Of a DNA stretch of 64,000 nucleotides, positions 10,101 through 18,621 are shown one piece after another (the first letter of the stretch is position 1; every line of letters begins with the position of its first letter). The translations under genes and the position numbers were made by a program. This DNA comes from Streptomyces indicus (GTDB taxonomy: Bacteria; Actinomycetota; Actinomycetes; Streptomycetales; Streptomycetaceae), in assembly GCF_900100315.1 (NCBI RefSeq), contig NZ_FNFF01000007.1, forward strand, positions 7,078 through 71,077, written 5' to 3'. Under the pieces are notes generated by a model. That model searched no databases, was not told the DNA's origin, and was given only the letters and a program-made list of their open reading frames with translations.

Positions 10101-10216
10101 CGACACGCGAGGTAGCCCTTTCCGCATGGAGGCCGCACACGGATAAGCGGCACCGGCACATTCCCAGACTTCGCGGCCCCGCGACCCTCAATGCCATCAC
10201 TCTTCGCCCCTGGCAA
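7124..10216 (-). CDS. cas3: CRISPR-associated helicase-nuclease Cas3
   Basis: Up to 1030 aa. Cas3 degrades DNA recruited by target-bound Cascade. The N-terminal HD nuclease is shown by H89 and H135-D136 (GVHDLGKVTPAF) and by HHGVPP further on. The SF2 helicase has APMGEGKTEAAL (Walker A), VVIDEAHAYD (DEAH box), VVLSATLP (motif III) and QRMGRLHRHP (motif VI). The start is uncertain. The first about 60 residues do not look like Cas3, and a GTG at 10138 or a TTG at 10060 preceded by a GGGGGG run are alternatives. It is the first gene of the cas operon. Confidence 0.95.
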   Translation of the reverse strand: MPGAKSDGIEGRGAAKSGNVPVPLIRVRPPCGKGYLACRFPVLTGHADLGGELKSGLRGRLSGPALTVWAKSNQDPARGGDEWLPLWRHMADSGAVAGLLWDHWLPDAVRWRIGSVLPAGEGDGRLLAVWLAGVHDLGKVTPAFACQSEALAERMRGVGLEMKSRKAMPDRAVAPHGLAGQVLLRDWLVECHGWRRAATSQLTVVIGGHHGVPPEPARAVDLDAHPELLRTPGPSEALWARVQRELLEACADHFGVQDRLGEWRRVKLPQTVQVLLSAIVIVSDWIASNRDLFPYFPEDRPRTDEERIAAAWRGLDLPGPWRPALPEEDAEQLFAARFDLPAGARPRPVQEGAVRVAHRMPVPGLIVVEAPMGEGKTEAALAAAEVLAARSGAGGCLFALPTMATSNAMFPRVVTWLDRLPVAEGGERWSVRLAHSKAALNTGFAELLRGSARDISAVDLDGDSGGFRPAEDMVAARAELVAHQWLRGRKRHLLSSFVVGTVDQLLMAGLRTRHLALRHLAVAGKVVVIDEAHAYDAYMNTYLERVLSWLGAYGVPVVVLSATLPADRRCRLAEAYAGAVRADPRFAVLRATGGYPLITSVAPGGVPEAMEPGRSSRTAEVFVERLDDGLDVLAGRLRSELADGGCALVVRNTVKRVHATARRLREELTKDGISVSVAHARFLDLDRAAKDEELLRLFGPPGRPAAGAADPRPVRHVVVASQVAEQSLDVDFDLLVTDLAPVDLVLQRMGRLHRHPRQRPGKLGTARCLITGVADWRAPVPEPVSGSVTVYGRHVLLRSAAALWPFLEKGDPVRLPDEISLLVQCAYGDAAIGPVGWQHVMEHARLQHETAQREKENKADTFRVAEAGKDGKSLAGWLRHDVHDTEDTRAGRAQVRDGGESLEVLVVQRHPDGSLTTVEWLPDGDGGLPLPADAVPAARAARAAAASGLRLPVELSGAWIVDQVIAELEQFGVRAWQSKDAHWLEGQLFLQVSTDCHTPMQASSRRAQARLAGYRLDYSTTDGLEVIREG

Positions 10217-10594
10217 CGAGGCGCCCGCCAGCCAACTGGCGGATGACCACTACGACTTGACATGCCAGGCGCCGCGTCCTCAGAGCAGCGGCAAGCTGCC
10301 CGAACAATTAAGGAGCGCTCTCGTGTTGGTTGTTTGGGTCAGATGACTCTTCGTCGCCAGCGGCGTCAGCCTCACCTTCTGGCTGGGCTTGGCGCCGGCC
10401 ACAGGCTGCCGCTCAGGGTTCCCGGGGCCGAAGGGAGGTAGCGACAGTTCTGGCGGGTGCCGTGTCTGCTGTCGTGGCAGTACCGCCAGTTCGCTGGGCA
10501 CAGGAAAGGCATCAGCCCCCAAGGATTCCTGAGAGCGCTCACTGCACTCCGCCGCCCAGCGGGTTACGGTCCGACCGCCCACGAAGGTGGCGCC

Positions 10595-10623
10595 TTGCTC
10601 CCCGCACACGCGGGGATAGCCTG
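10595..10623 (+). repeat. Orphan type I-E-like CRISPR repeat upstream of cas3
   Basis: The plus strand reads TTGCTCCCCGCACACGCGGG and continues with GATAGCC. Compared with the crRNA-sense repeat of the main array (CTGCTCCCCGTGCACGCGGG...), about 22-23 of 29 positions agree, including the whole hairpin core. No second copy is found 61 bp to either side. The orientation is opposite to that of the array. It may be a remnant of a second, divergent array or a chance palindrome with repeat-like sequence. Confidence 0.55.
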
Positions 10624-10816
10624 AGCTTGGCGTTCCGCAGGCGCATGACGGCAGATGCCGGATCGTTGAACTCCCGTGCGTGCTCCTGCAGTTCACCGCC
10701 AAGCTGCAGCCAGTCCACATCGGGGTGCGGCAGACCTCGACCGCCATGGCGCGGCGTTCCGCCTCGGTCAGCCAGTGCCAATCGGCGAGTCGGCGAGCAA
10801 CCCAGTCCGGAATCTC
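10624..10816 (-). pseudogene. Frameshifted gene remnant abutting the orphan repeat
   Basis: On the minus strand one frame gives a protein-like segment (EIPDWVARRLADWHWLTEAE, then RRAMAVEV). A neighbouring frame then continues with DVDWLQLGGELQEHAREFND and PASAVMRLRNAKL. The two join around 10735 with a shift of one base. The composition (Trp-rich, amphipathic) looks real. I do not recognise the family. The coding look ends where the orphan repeat begins. Confidence 0.35.
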
Positions 10817-11135
10817 GGCGTCGCCGCGGCAAGGTGTGCGGCAGAAGTTGCAGCCAGGCTGGCGGCGCGAAGGCGGGTGCGCGGCCCTGCACCGGAGACG
10901 CCGTCTGCTCCCGCCGCGAGCTGGACGGTGAGCCGTGGTCGGGGTGGCACGGACCGCCTCATCGACCCGCGAACCGCCTGCCGGACGCTACATCCACCCG
11001 CGATACCCGTGACGCCCCGTCAGGGCAGCCAGTGCCGATCCAGCACGGGAAACGCAACGGGGTCGGACTGCGAACAGCCCGACCCCGATTGACCTGCAGT
11101 TTTGCTAGATCTGAAACGATCTGCAATGGCGGGTA

Positions 11136-12224
<1,089 letters not shown>

Positions 12225-12426
12225 GTTTGACCGACTTCCCGTGTACGTACGTGATGAGTGAGGGCGTCCCCCGCGGACCGGGTGGTCCGGGGATGCGGCA
12301 GCCCTCGCGGGCGGGCCGACACACCAGTTTAGGGCCGGGCGGAGGGTGCCTGCCGACCCGGCTGTCAAGGCGGGCGGCGGGCAGGCGGTGCAGGGCGCTC
12401 CGCGCGTCACCGTCCGTGCCGCGACG

Positions 12427-12432
12427 TAACGT
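12427..12432 (+). promoter_or_regulatory. Leaderless -10 box for ppgK
   Basis: TAACGT lies exactly 6 nt before the ATG at 12439, so transcription would begin at or near the start codon. Confidence 0.5.
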
Positions 12433-12438
12433 AGAGGA

Positions 12439-13200
12439 ATGGTGACGGAGATCTTCGGTGTGGATATCGGCGGGTCCGGGATCAAGGGCGCGCCCGTGGA
12501 TCTGGAGCGCGGGGACCTGGCGCAGCCGCGGCACAAGGTGCTGACCCCGCATCCGGCGACTCCGGAGGCGGTCGCCGGGGGTGTGCGGGAGGTCGTCGAG
12601 CACTTCGGGTGGTCCGGGCCGGTGGGCGTCACCTTTCCGGGGGTGGTGACCGGCGGAAGCACCATCCGGACCGCCGCCAACGTCGACAAGGGGTGGATCG
12701 ACGTCGATGCGCGCGAGCTCCTGGGCGGGGCGCTCGGCGGACTGCCGGTGACCGTGCTCAATGACGCGGACGCGGCCGGGCTGGCCGAGATGCGCGTGGG
12801 CGCGGGCAAGGGGCGCGGTGGCACGGTGATGATGCTGACTTTCGGCACCGGGATCGGCAGCGCGCTCTTCGTCGACGGGCGCCTGGTGCCGAACACCGAG
12901 CTCGGGCACCTGGAGCTGCACGGCCACGACGCCGAGAAGCGGGCGTCCACGAAGGCCCGCGACGACGAGCAGCTGACCTGGGAGCACTGGGCCCGGCGGG
13001 TGCAGAAGTACCTGGCCCACCTGGAGATGCTGTTCTCGCCCGAGCTGTTCATCGTCGGGGGCGGGGTCAGCCGGAAGTCGCAGAAGTTCCTGCCCCTGAT
13101 CGAGGGGATCAAGGCGGAGATCGTGCCGGCCGAGCTGCTCAACAATGCGGGGATCGTGGGCGCGGCCATGGCGGCCCGCGAGGAGCTGCCCGCCGCCTGA
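12439..13200 (+). CDS. ppgK: Polyphosphate glucokinase (ROK family)
   Basis: A 253-aa cytoplasmic kinase that phosphorylates glucose at C6 using polyphosphate or ATP. The phosphate-binding loop FGVDIGGSGIKGA is at residues 6-18, the catalytic region LNDADAAGLAE follows (about 111-121), and the second nucleotide loop is LTFGTGIGSALF. The length and the near absence of ROK zinc-motif cysteines fit the actinobacterial PpgK group rather than GlkA. It stands alone, with a leaderless-type promoter, and a short tandem repeat follows its stop. Confidence 0.93.
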   Translation: MVTEIFGVDIGGSGIKGAPVDLERGDLAQPRHKVLTPHPATPEAVAGGVREVVEHFGWSGPVGVTFPGVVTGGSTIRTAANVDKGWIDVDARELLGGALGGLPVTVLNDADAAGLAEMRVGAGKGRGGTVMMLTFGTGIGSALFVDGRLVPNTELGHLELHGHDAEKRASTKARDDEQLTWEHWARRVQKYLAHLEMLFSPELFIVGGGVSRKSQKFLPLIEGIKAEIVPAELLNNAGIVGAAMAAREELPAA

Positions 13201-13220
13201 GGGTGAGGCGCGGGCGGGTG

Positions 13221-13310
13221 CGCGGGGCCGGTGGAACGCGTGCGCGGGGCCGGATGGAACGGGCCGCGCGGGGCCGGATGGAACGGGCGCACGGGGCCGG
13301 TGGAAACCGA
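13221..13310 (+). repeat. Tandem repeat, about 23-bp unit x4
   Basis: Four imperfect copies of CGCGGGGCCGGATGGAACGG begin at 13221, 13243, 13267 and 13290. They fill the gap downstream of ppgK. Another single copy-like stretch (GCGGGGCCGGGTGGAAGG) is seen at about 16626, after the amino-acid permease, so this may be a dispersed intergenic element. Confidence 0.7.
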
Positions 13311-13372
13311 ACGAAGGGCCAAGCCACGCCAAAAGCGCGTGTCCCGTGCCCGTAATGCCGCAAAGGCCTGCC

Positions 13373-13378
13373 TACGTT
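13373..13378 (+). promoter_or_regulatory. Leaderless -10 box for the DUF6542 gene
   Basis: TACGTT ends 6 nt before the GTG at 13385; this supports that GTG as the start of a leaderless message. Confidence 0.45.
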
Positions 13379-13384
13379 GGATCA

Positions 13385-14005
13385 GTGGAGCAACACAGGA
13401 CCCGGCCCGCCCGTGACGCGCAGCGTCGTCCCGCCCCTCTGCCGCCGCAGGCGCAGTCCCCCGACGCGGTGCCCGTCGCGCGTCGCGCGGTGCCGCGTCC
13501 GGCCGTGTCGGGGCCGCCGGCCGCGCGTGCGGTACGGGGTTCGGTGCAGGCCGTGCGCAAGGGGTACACGGCGGTACGGACGATGCCGAACCCGCGGCTC
13601 ACGGGGCTGGGCGCCGGACTGTTCGCCACGGTCGTGCTGCTCTTCGTCGCCTGCGTGGACCGGCTGCTCTTCGACGGCTCGGTGGCCCTGTACGGGTTCT
13701 TCTTCCTGCCGGTCAGCGCCCTGACGGCGTGCTGGGTACGGCCCGCCGACCTGGTGACCGCGCCCGTCGCTGTGCCGATCGCGTTCGCGCTCGGGCTGCT
13801 GCCCATCGCGGGCGGCAGCGGGGGGTTCGGCGGCCAGCTGATGGGGCTGCTCACGGCGCTCGCGCTGAACGCGGGCTGGCTGTATGGGGGCACGCTGATC
13901 GCCGGGGTCATCTCCTCCGTACGGAAGATCCGCGAGATGGGCCGGCGCCGTGCGGCCCGCGCGGCAGCCCAGCGCCCGCCGCACCGGCGTACGGGCCGCG
14001 CCTGA
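13385..14005 (+). CDS. DUF6542-like membrane protein
   Basis: A 206-aa protein. Residues 1-65 are a Pro/Arg/Ala-rich cytoplasmic region. Residues about 80-185 hold four hydrophobic segments (LFATVVLLFVACVDRLLF, ALYGFFFLPVSALTACWV, VAVPIAFALGLLPIAGG, LMGLLTALALNAGWLYGG). The tail is basic. This fits the streptomycete DUF6542 family, whose role is unknown to me. GTG 13385 is chosen because a -10 box sits directly before it; earlier in-frame starts would extend through the intergenic repeat. Confidence 0.75.
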   Translation: MEQHRTRPARDAQRRPAPLPPQAQSPDAVPVARRAVPRPAVSGPPAARAVRGSVQAVRKGYTAVRTMPNPRLTGLGAGLFATVVLLFVACVDRLLFDGSVALYGFFFLPVSALTACWVRPADLVTAPVAVPIAFALGLLPIAGGSGGFGGQLMGLLTALALNAGWLYGGTLIAGVISSVRKIREMGRRRAARAAAQRPPHRRTGRA

Positions 14006-14043
14006 GCCCCCTCGCAGGAACCGCTCCCCACACACAGGACAGC

Positions 14044-14067
14044 CGGCCGGACCCCAGGGTCCGGCCG
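14044..14067. terminator. Bidirectional hairpin between DUF6542 gene and ispH
   Basis: CGGCCGGACC at 14044-14053 pairs with GGTCCGGCCG at 14058-14067 around a 4-nt loop, between two convergent genes. Confidence 0.6.
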
Positions 14068-14119
14068 ACTGTTCCGTGTTCACGGAAAGCGAGGCGCCGT
14101 CAGGATCGTCGCCGCGGGC

Positions 14120-15094
14120 TCAGAGCTCGCCCGCCTCCGCCCGCAGATCCCTGCGCAGCTCCTTCGGCAGCGAGAACGTGATGGACTCCTCGGCGGCCTT
14201 GACCGTCTCGACGTCCTCGTAGCCGCGCTGGGCCAGCCACTCGAGGACCTCGTCGACCAGGACCTCGGGGACCGAGGCGCCGGAGGTGACGCCGACGGTG
14301 GAGACGCCCGCCAGCCACTTCTCGTCGATCTCCGAGGCGAAGTCGACCAGGTACGAGGCCTGCGCGCCCGCCTGGAGTGCGACCTCGACCAGGCGCTTGG
14401 AGTTGGAGGAGTTGCGGGAGCCGACCACGATCACCAGGTCCGCTTCCGCGCCCATCTGCTTGACCGCGAGCTGACGGTTCTGTGTGGCGTAGCAGATGTC
14501 GTCGGAAGGCGGGGAGACCAGGCCGGGGAACTTGGTCTTGAGGGCGTCGACCGTCTCCATGGTCTCGTCGACCGAAAGCGTGGTCTGGGAGAGCCAGACG
14601 ACCTTCTCCGGGTCGCGGACCTCGACCTTCTCGACGTCCTTCGGGCCGTCGACCAGCTGGATGTGGTCGGGGGCCTCGCCGGAGGTGCCGATGACCTCCT
14701 CGTGGCCCTCGTGGCCGATCAGCAGGATGTCGTAGTCCTCGTTGGCGTACCGGATGGCTTCCTTGTGGACCTTGGTGACCAGCGGGCAGGTCGCGTCGAT
14801 CGTGGCGAGGCGGCCGCGCTTGGCCTCCTCGTGGACGGTGGGGGCGACGCCGTGCGCGGAGAACATCACGATGTTGCCCGGCGGCACCTCCTCCGTCTGC
14901 TCGACGAAGATCGCGCCTTTGCGCTCCAGGGTCTGCACCACGTACTTGTTGTGGACGATCTCGTGGCGTACGTAGACCGGGGCCCCGTACTGCTCCAGGG
15001 CCTTCTCGACGGCGATCACGGCGCGGTCCACGCCCGCGCAGTAACCGCGGGGGGCGGCGAGCAGGACGCGGCGGGCTTGGGTCGGTGCAGTCAT
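14120..15094 (-). CDS. ispH: 4-hydroxy-3-methylbut-2-enyl diphosphate reductase
   Basis: A 324-aa iron-sulfur enzyme making IPP and DMAPP in the last step of the MEP pathway. The three cluster cysteines are in RGYCAGVDRA, DATCPLVTKVH and DDICYATQNRQ. The substrate-binding histidines (VRHEIVHNKYVV, SAHGVAP, GHEGHEE) are also present. ATG 15094 is preferred over an ATG three codons earlier because a -10-like TACGAT sits 7 nt upstream, giving a leaderless transcript. It converges on the DUF6542 gene. Confidence 0.96.
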   Translation of the reverse strand: MTAPTQARRVLLAAPRGYCAGVDRAVIAVEKALEQYGAPVYVRHEIVHNKYVVQTLERKGAIFVEQTEEVPPGNIVMFSAHGVAPTVHEEAKRGRLATIDATCPLVTKVHKEAIRYANEDYDILLIGHEGHEEVIGTSGEAPDHIQLVDGPKDVEKVEVRDPEKVVWLSQTTLSVDETMETVDALKTKFPGLVSPPSDDICYATQNRQLAVKQMGAEADLVIVVGSRNSSNSKRLVEVALQAGAQASYLVDFASEIDEKWLAGVSTVGVTSGASVPEVLVDEVLEWLAQRGYEDVETVKAAEESITFSLPKELRRDLRAEAGEL

Positions 15095-15101
15095 GCCTCC
15101 C

Positions 15102-15107
15102 ATCGTA
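15102..15107 (-). promoter_or_regulatory. Leaderless -10 box for ispH
   Basis: On the minus strand TACGAT is followed by GGGAGGC and then the ATG at 15094. The GGGAGG is too close to act as a normal ribosome binding site. Confidence 0.45.
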
Positions 15108-15180
15108 AGGCCGTGCCCAACAGGTCAAAGAGCCCCGCCTTGGGGAGACTGGGGCGTAGCCGAGCAGAGAGAGGCGCACG

Positions 15181-16623
15181 ATGTCGGCGGAGCCTCACCA
15201 CAACGCACCGGGCACACCGGACCCGCAGGGCGCCCCGGGCACACAGGGCGCATCGGACCCGCAGGGCGGACAGGGCGGACAGGACAGCCACACCGGGCTG
15301 CGGCGCAGTCTGGGCTTCCGGGATCTGGTCGTCTACGGCCTGCTGTTCATCGCCCCGATGGCACCCGTCGGAGTCTTCGGCGCCCTTGACGCCAAGTCGC
15401 ACGGCGCGGTCGCCCTCGTCTACATCGTGGCGACGATCGCGATGGCGTTCACCGCGTACAGCTATGCGCAGATGGTGCGGGTCGTGCCACAGGCCGGCTC
15501 CGTGTTCGCGTACGCGCGGGCCGCCCTCGGGCGCGGGCCCGGTTTCATCGCCGGCTGGATGGCGATGCTCGACTATCTGCTGATCCCCGCGGTCGCGTAC
15601 CTGTTCTGCGGGATCGCGATGAACGCGCTGGTGCCGGACGTCTCGCGGTGGGTGTGGACCGCGCTCGCGGTGGTGATCACGACCGCGCTGAACCTGACGG
15701 GCGTACGGACCGCGGCGAAGGCCGGCTTCCTGGTGCTCGCCATGGAGATCGTGGTGCTGGCCGTCTTCATGGTCTCGGCGATCGTGGTGCTCGTACGGGA
15801 CGGGGCGCAGCGCGACTGGCTCTCGCCGCTGACCGGCGACGGGACCTTCGCGCTGTCGGCCGTGCTCGGGGCCGTGTCGATCGCGGTGCTCTCGTATCTC
15901 GGCTTCGACGCGATCGCCTCCTTCGCCGAGGAGGTGACGGGCGGGTCGGCGAAGGTGGCGCGGGCGGTGCTGTTCTGTCTGGCGCTCGCCGGCTTCCTGT
16001 TCATCGCGCAGACGTATCTGGTCGCGCTCCTTGAACCGATGTCCTCGGCCGAGCTGGCGGCCGCCCCCGAGAAGCAGGGGTCCGCGTTCTACGACGCGGT
16101 GGACGCCTCGGTCGGTACGTGGCTGCACGACCTCGTGGCCGTGTCCAAGGCGATCGGCGCGGCCTTCGCGGCGCTCGCCGGGCAGGCGGCGGCGGGGCGG
16201 CTGCTGTTCGCGATGGGCCGGGACCGGCGGCTGCCGAAGCTGCTCTCGCGCACGGACTCGGGTACGCCCCGGGTCGCGCTCTCCATCGCCGCGGTGATCA
16301 CGCTGGTCGCCGCGGTGTGGGCGGCGTCCCGTGACGACGGCATGGACCACCTGGTCTCGGTCGTGGACATCGGCGCGCTCGTCGCGTTCACGATGCTGCA
16401 CGCGTCGGTGGTGGCCTGGTTCGCGGTGAAGAAGCGGGGCGGGGCGGTCAGCTGGTGGCGGCATGTACTGGTGCCCGTGCTCGGTGCGGCCATCGCGATC
16501 GCGGTGATCGTGGAGGCCTCGCGGGCCGCGCAGGTGGTGGGCGCCTGCTGGCTGGTGGTCGGGCTCGTGGTGCTGTTCGTGCAGCGGGGCCGGGTGGAAG
16601 GCGCACCGGAGTCCGCCCGCTGA
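15181..16623 (+). CDS. APC-family amino acid/polyamine permease
   Basis: A 480-aa inner-membrane transporter with about 12 hydrophobic segments from residue 45 onward. The APC signature is visible in LRRSLGFRDLVVYGLLFIAP, then TAYSYAQMVRVVPQAGSVFAY and GLGFDAIASFAEEV-like sequence (YLGFDAIASFAEEVTGGS) in TM6. The first about 40 residues are a Gly/Gln/Asp-rich low-complexity cytoplasmic tail. A GAGAGAGG ribosome binding site supports the ATG. The substrate is not deducible; related streptomycete proteins include putrescine and amino acid importers. Confidence 0.88.
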   Translation: MSAEPHHNAPGTPDPQGAPGTQGASDPQGGQGGQDSHTGLRRSLGFRDLVVYGLLFIAPMAPVGVFGALDAKSHGAVALVYIVATIAMAFTAYSYAQMVRVVPQAGSVFAYARAALGRGPGFIAGWMAMLDYLLIPAVAYLFCGIAMNALVPDVSRWVWTALAVVITTALNLTGVRTAAKAGFLVLAMEIVVLAVFMVSAIVVLVRDGAQRDWLSPLTGDGTFALSAVLGAVSIAVLSYLGFDAIASFAEEVTGGSAKVARAVLFCLALAGFLFIAQTYLVALLEPMSSAELAAAPEKQGSAFYDAVDASVGTWLHDLVAVSKAIGAAFAALAGQAAAGRLLFAMGRDRRLPKLLSRTDSGTPRVALSIAAVITLVAAVWAASRDDGMDHLVSVVDIGALVAFTMLHASVVAWFAVKKRGGAVSWWRHVLVPVLGAAIAIAVIVEASRAAQVVGACWLVVGLVVLFVQRGRVEGAPESAR

Positions 16624-16696
16624 GCCGCGGGGCCGGGTGGAAGGGGCGCACGGCCGAACCGACCCGCTGACCGGCCGCGTTGTCGGCGCGCGCCAC

Positions 16697-16702
16697 TACT
16701 CT
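16697..16702 (+). promoter_or_regulatory. Leaderless -10 box for xseA
   Basis: TACTCT lies 7 nt before the ATG at 16710. Confidence 0.4.
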
Positions 16703-16709
16703 CCTACGC

Positions 16710-18071
16710 ATGGCTCTGAACACATCCGCCGAGGCGCCCCTGCCCGTGGGCGAGGTGTCGCGGCTCATCGGAGGCTGGATCGACCGGCTCGGGGCGGTGT
16801 GGGTCGAGGGGCAGATCACCCAGCTGTCGCGGCGGCCCGGCGCGGGCGTGGTGTTCCTGACGCTGCGCGACCCCTCGCACGACATCTCCGTCAGCGTCAC
16901 CTGCTTCCGGTCCGTCTTCGACGCCGTCGCCGACGTGGTCTCCGAAGGGGCGCGGGTCGTGGTGCTCGCGAAGCCCGAGTGGTACGCGCCGCGCGGGCAG
17001 CTCTCGCTCAGGGCCACCGAGATAAAGCCGGTGGGCGTCGGTGAACTGCTCGCGCGGATCGAGCAGTTGAAGAAGTCCCTGGCCGGCGAAGGGCTGTTCG
17101 CGCGCGAGCGCAAGAAGCGGCTGCCGTTCCTGCCGCAGCTGATCGGCCTGGTCACGGGCCGCGCCTCGGCGGCCGAGCGGGACGTACTCGAAAATGCCCG
17201 GCACCGCTGGCCGGCCGTCCGCTTCGAGGTGCGGAACGTGGCGGTGCAGGGTGTGCACGCGGTGCCGCAAGTGGTGCAGGCGGTCAAGGAGCTCGACGAG
17301 CTGGACGCCGTGGACGTGATCATCGTGGCGCGCGGCGGCGGCAGCGTGGAGGATCTGCTGCCGTTCTCGGACGAGCAGCTGATCAGGGCCGTCTCCGCCT
17401 GCCGTACACCCGTGGTGTCCGCGATCGGGCACGAGCCGGACTCTCCGCTGCTCGACCTGGTGGCGGACCTGAGGGCGTCCACGCCCACGGACGCGGCGAA
17501 GAAGGTCGTGCCCGACGTGGGCGAGGAGCTGGACCGGGTGCAGCTGATGCGCGACCGGGCGCGGCGGGCCGTGGACATACTGCTCGACCGCGAGGAGCGC
17601 GGGCTCGCCGTCGCGATGTCGCGGCCCTCGATGGAGCATCCGCACCGGATGGTCGACGAGCGCGAGCAGCAGGTCGACCAGCTCCTGGAGCGCGGTCGGC
17701 GCACCCTCGGGCATCTGCTCGACCGCGCCGACTCCGAGCTGATCCACACCCTGGCCCGCGTGGTGGCCCTCTCCCCCGCAGCCACGCTCCAGCGCGGTTA
17801 CGCGGTGCTGCAACGCGGCGACGGCTCGGTGGTCCGCACAGCGGCGGAGGTCGAGCCGGGCGAGGCGCTGCGGGCACGGGTGGCGGACGGCGAGTTCACG
17901 GTCGCGCGCACGGACGGCGGCACATCGGGCACGGGCGCGAGTGCGGGCACGGACACTGGCGCGGACACGGGCACCGGCACTGGTGCGGGCACTGGCACCG
18001 GCACCGGCACCGGCACCGGCACGAACGAAGACGCGGGCACTGGCACGAACGAAGAGGAGAACGGGTCATGA
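16710..18071 (+). CDS. xseA: Exodeoxyribonuclease VII large subunit
   Basis: A 453-aa catalytic subunit of ExoVII, which degrades single-stranded DNA to short oligonucleotides. The N-terminal OB-fold (about 10-105, PVGEVSRLIGGWIDRLGAVW) is followed by the exonuclease core with GLVTGRASAAERDVLENA, VIIVARGGGSVEDL and SAIGHEPDSPLLDLVAD. A coiled-coil region then leads to LQRGYAVLQ. The last about 45 residues are an unusual Gly/Thr dipeptide-type tail coded by a GGCACC-like repeat. It overlaps xseB by 4 bp (ATGA). Confidence 0.95.
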   Translation: MALNTSAEAPLPVGEVSRLIGGWIDRLGAVWVEGQITQLSRRPGAGVVFLTLRDPSHDISVSVTCFRSVFDAVADVVSEGARVVVLAKPEWYAPRGQLSLRATEIKPVGVGELLARIEQLKKSLAGEGLFARERKKRLPFLPQLIGLVTGRASAAERDVLENARHRWPAVRFEVRNVAVQGVHAVPQVVQAVKELDELDAVDVIIVARGGGSVEDLLPFSDEQLIRAVSACRTPVVSAIGHEPDSPLLDLVADLRASTPTDAAKKVVPDVGEELDRVQLMRDRARRAVDILLDREERGLAVAMSRPSMEHPHRMVDEREQQVDQLLERGRRTLGHLLDRADSELIHTLARVVALSPAATLQRGYAVLQRGDGSVVRTAAEVEPGEALRARVADGEFTVARTDGGTSGTGASAGTDTGADTGTGTGAGTGTGTGTGTGTNEDAGTGTNEEENGS

Positions 18072-18292
18072 GCGTGACCGAAGAGACGCTGGGATACGAG
18101 CAGGCCCGCGACGAACTGGTCGACGTGGTGCGCAGGTTGGAGGCCGGCGGCACCACGCTGGAGGAGTCACTTGCCCTGTGGGAGCGCGGCGAGGAACTGG
18201 CAAAGGTCTGCCGCCGCTGGCTGGACGGCGCCCGGGCCCGCCTGGACGCTGCGCTGGCGGCGGAGGAGGACGAGGGCGAGGACGAGAAGTAG
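18068..18292 (+). CDS. xseB: Exodeoxyribonuclease VII small subunit
   Basis: A 74-aa helical subunit. The family signature GYEQARDELVDVVRRLEAGG and TLEESLALWERGEEL is complete. It binds the coiled coil of XseA in the ExoVII complex. Its ATG overlaps the xseA stop, so the two are translationally coupled. The C-terminal EEDEGEDEK tail is acidic. A strong terminator follows 19 bp later. Confidence 0.95.
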   Translation: MSVTEETLGYEQARDELVDVVRRLEAGGTTLEESLALWERGEELAKVCRRWLDGARARLDAALAAEEDEGEDEK

Positions 18293-18311
18293 CTCGCCCT
18301 CACGCCCCCGC

Positions 18312-18354
18312 ACACGCGAAAGCCCCCGGTGACAGGCCGGGGGCTTTCGCGTGT
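18312..18354 (+). terminator. Strong hairpin after xseAB
   Basis: An 18-bp perfect stem (18312-18329 with 18337-18354) has a 7-nt loop. The arms begin ACACGCGAAAGCCCCCGG. Confidence 0.85.
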
Positions 18355-18420
18355 ACGGGGGGGGACGGGCGCCGTTCGCCGCGGGGCACGGCACACGGGG
18401 CTCGGGGCGTCTGCCCCGGA

Positions 18421-18574
18421 CAACCTCAAGGCCCAGGGAGTGGCGGGGGTCGGCCCCAGGTAACCCCCAAGGCCGGGGGGCCGGGAGCGGCAGCCCCCGA
18501 TCAACCCCAAGGCCGGGGGGCCGGGGGGCGTCAGCCCCCCGAACAACCCACCGCCGCGGAGCGGCGGAGCAGGG
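18421..18574. repeat. GC-rich tandem repeat, about 40-bp unit
   Basis: Copies start at about 18421, 18461, 18501 and 18543. Each opens with CAACC(C)CAAGG and contains a self-complementary GGCCGGGGGGCC or CCGCCGCGGAGCGGCGG core. No gene is seen from 18355 to 18621. The composition matches the GC-rich dispersed intergenic repeats common in Streptomyces. Confidence 0.65.
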
Positions 18575-18621
18575 TGCGCCGGTGCGGCGCGGCACCTAGG
18601 GCCAGCCCCTCAGACCCGCCC

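Larger units (their letters stand above)
10217..11135. other. About 900 bp without an intact gene, between cas3 and ychF
   Basis: Several overlapping open frames exist here, but none has convincing composition through its length. I see an AT-richer stretch at 10300-10345 that may carry the cas operon promoter, one orphan CRISPR-like repeat, and coding-like fragments in two minus-strand frames. The rest looks like decayed sequence. Lower codon bias than in the flanking genes suggests an old insertion or a degraded gene. Confidence 0.6.

Noticed and set aside
10500..10720. A second CRISPR array upstream of cas3
   Set aside because: Only one repeat-like copy exists; no copy at 61-bp distance on either side.
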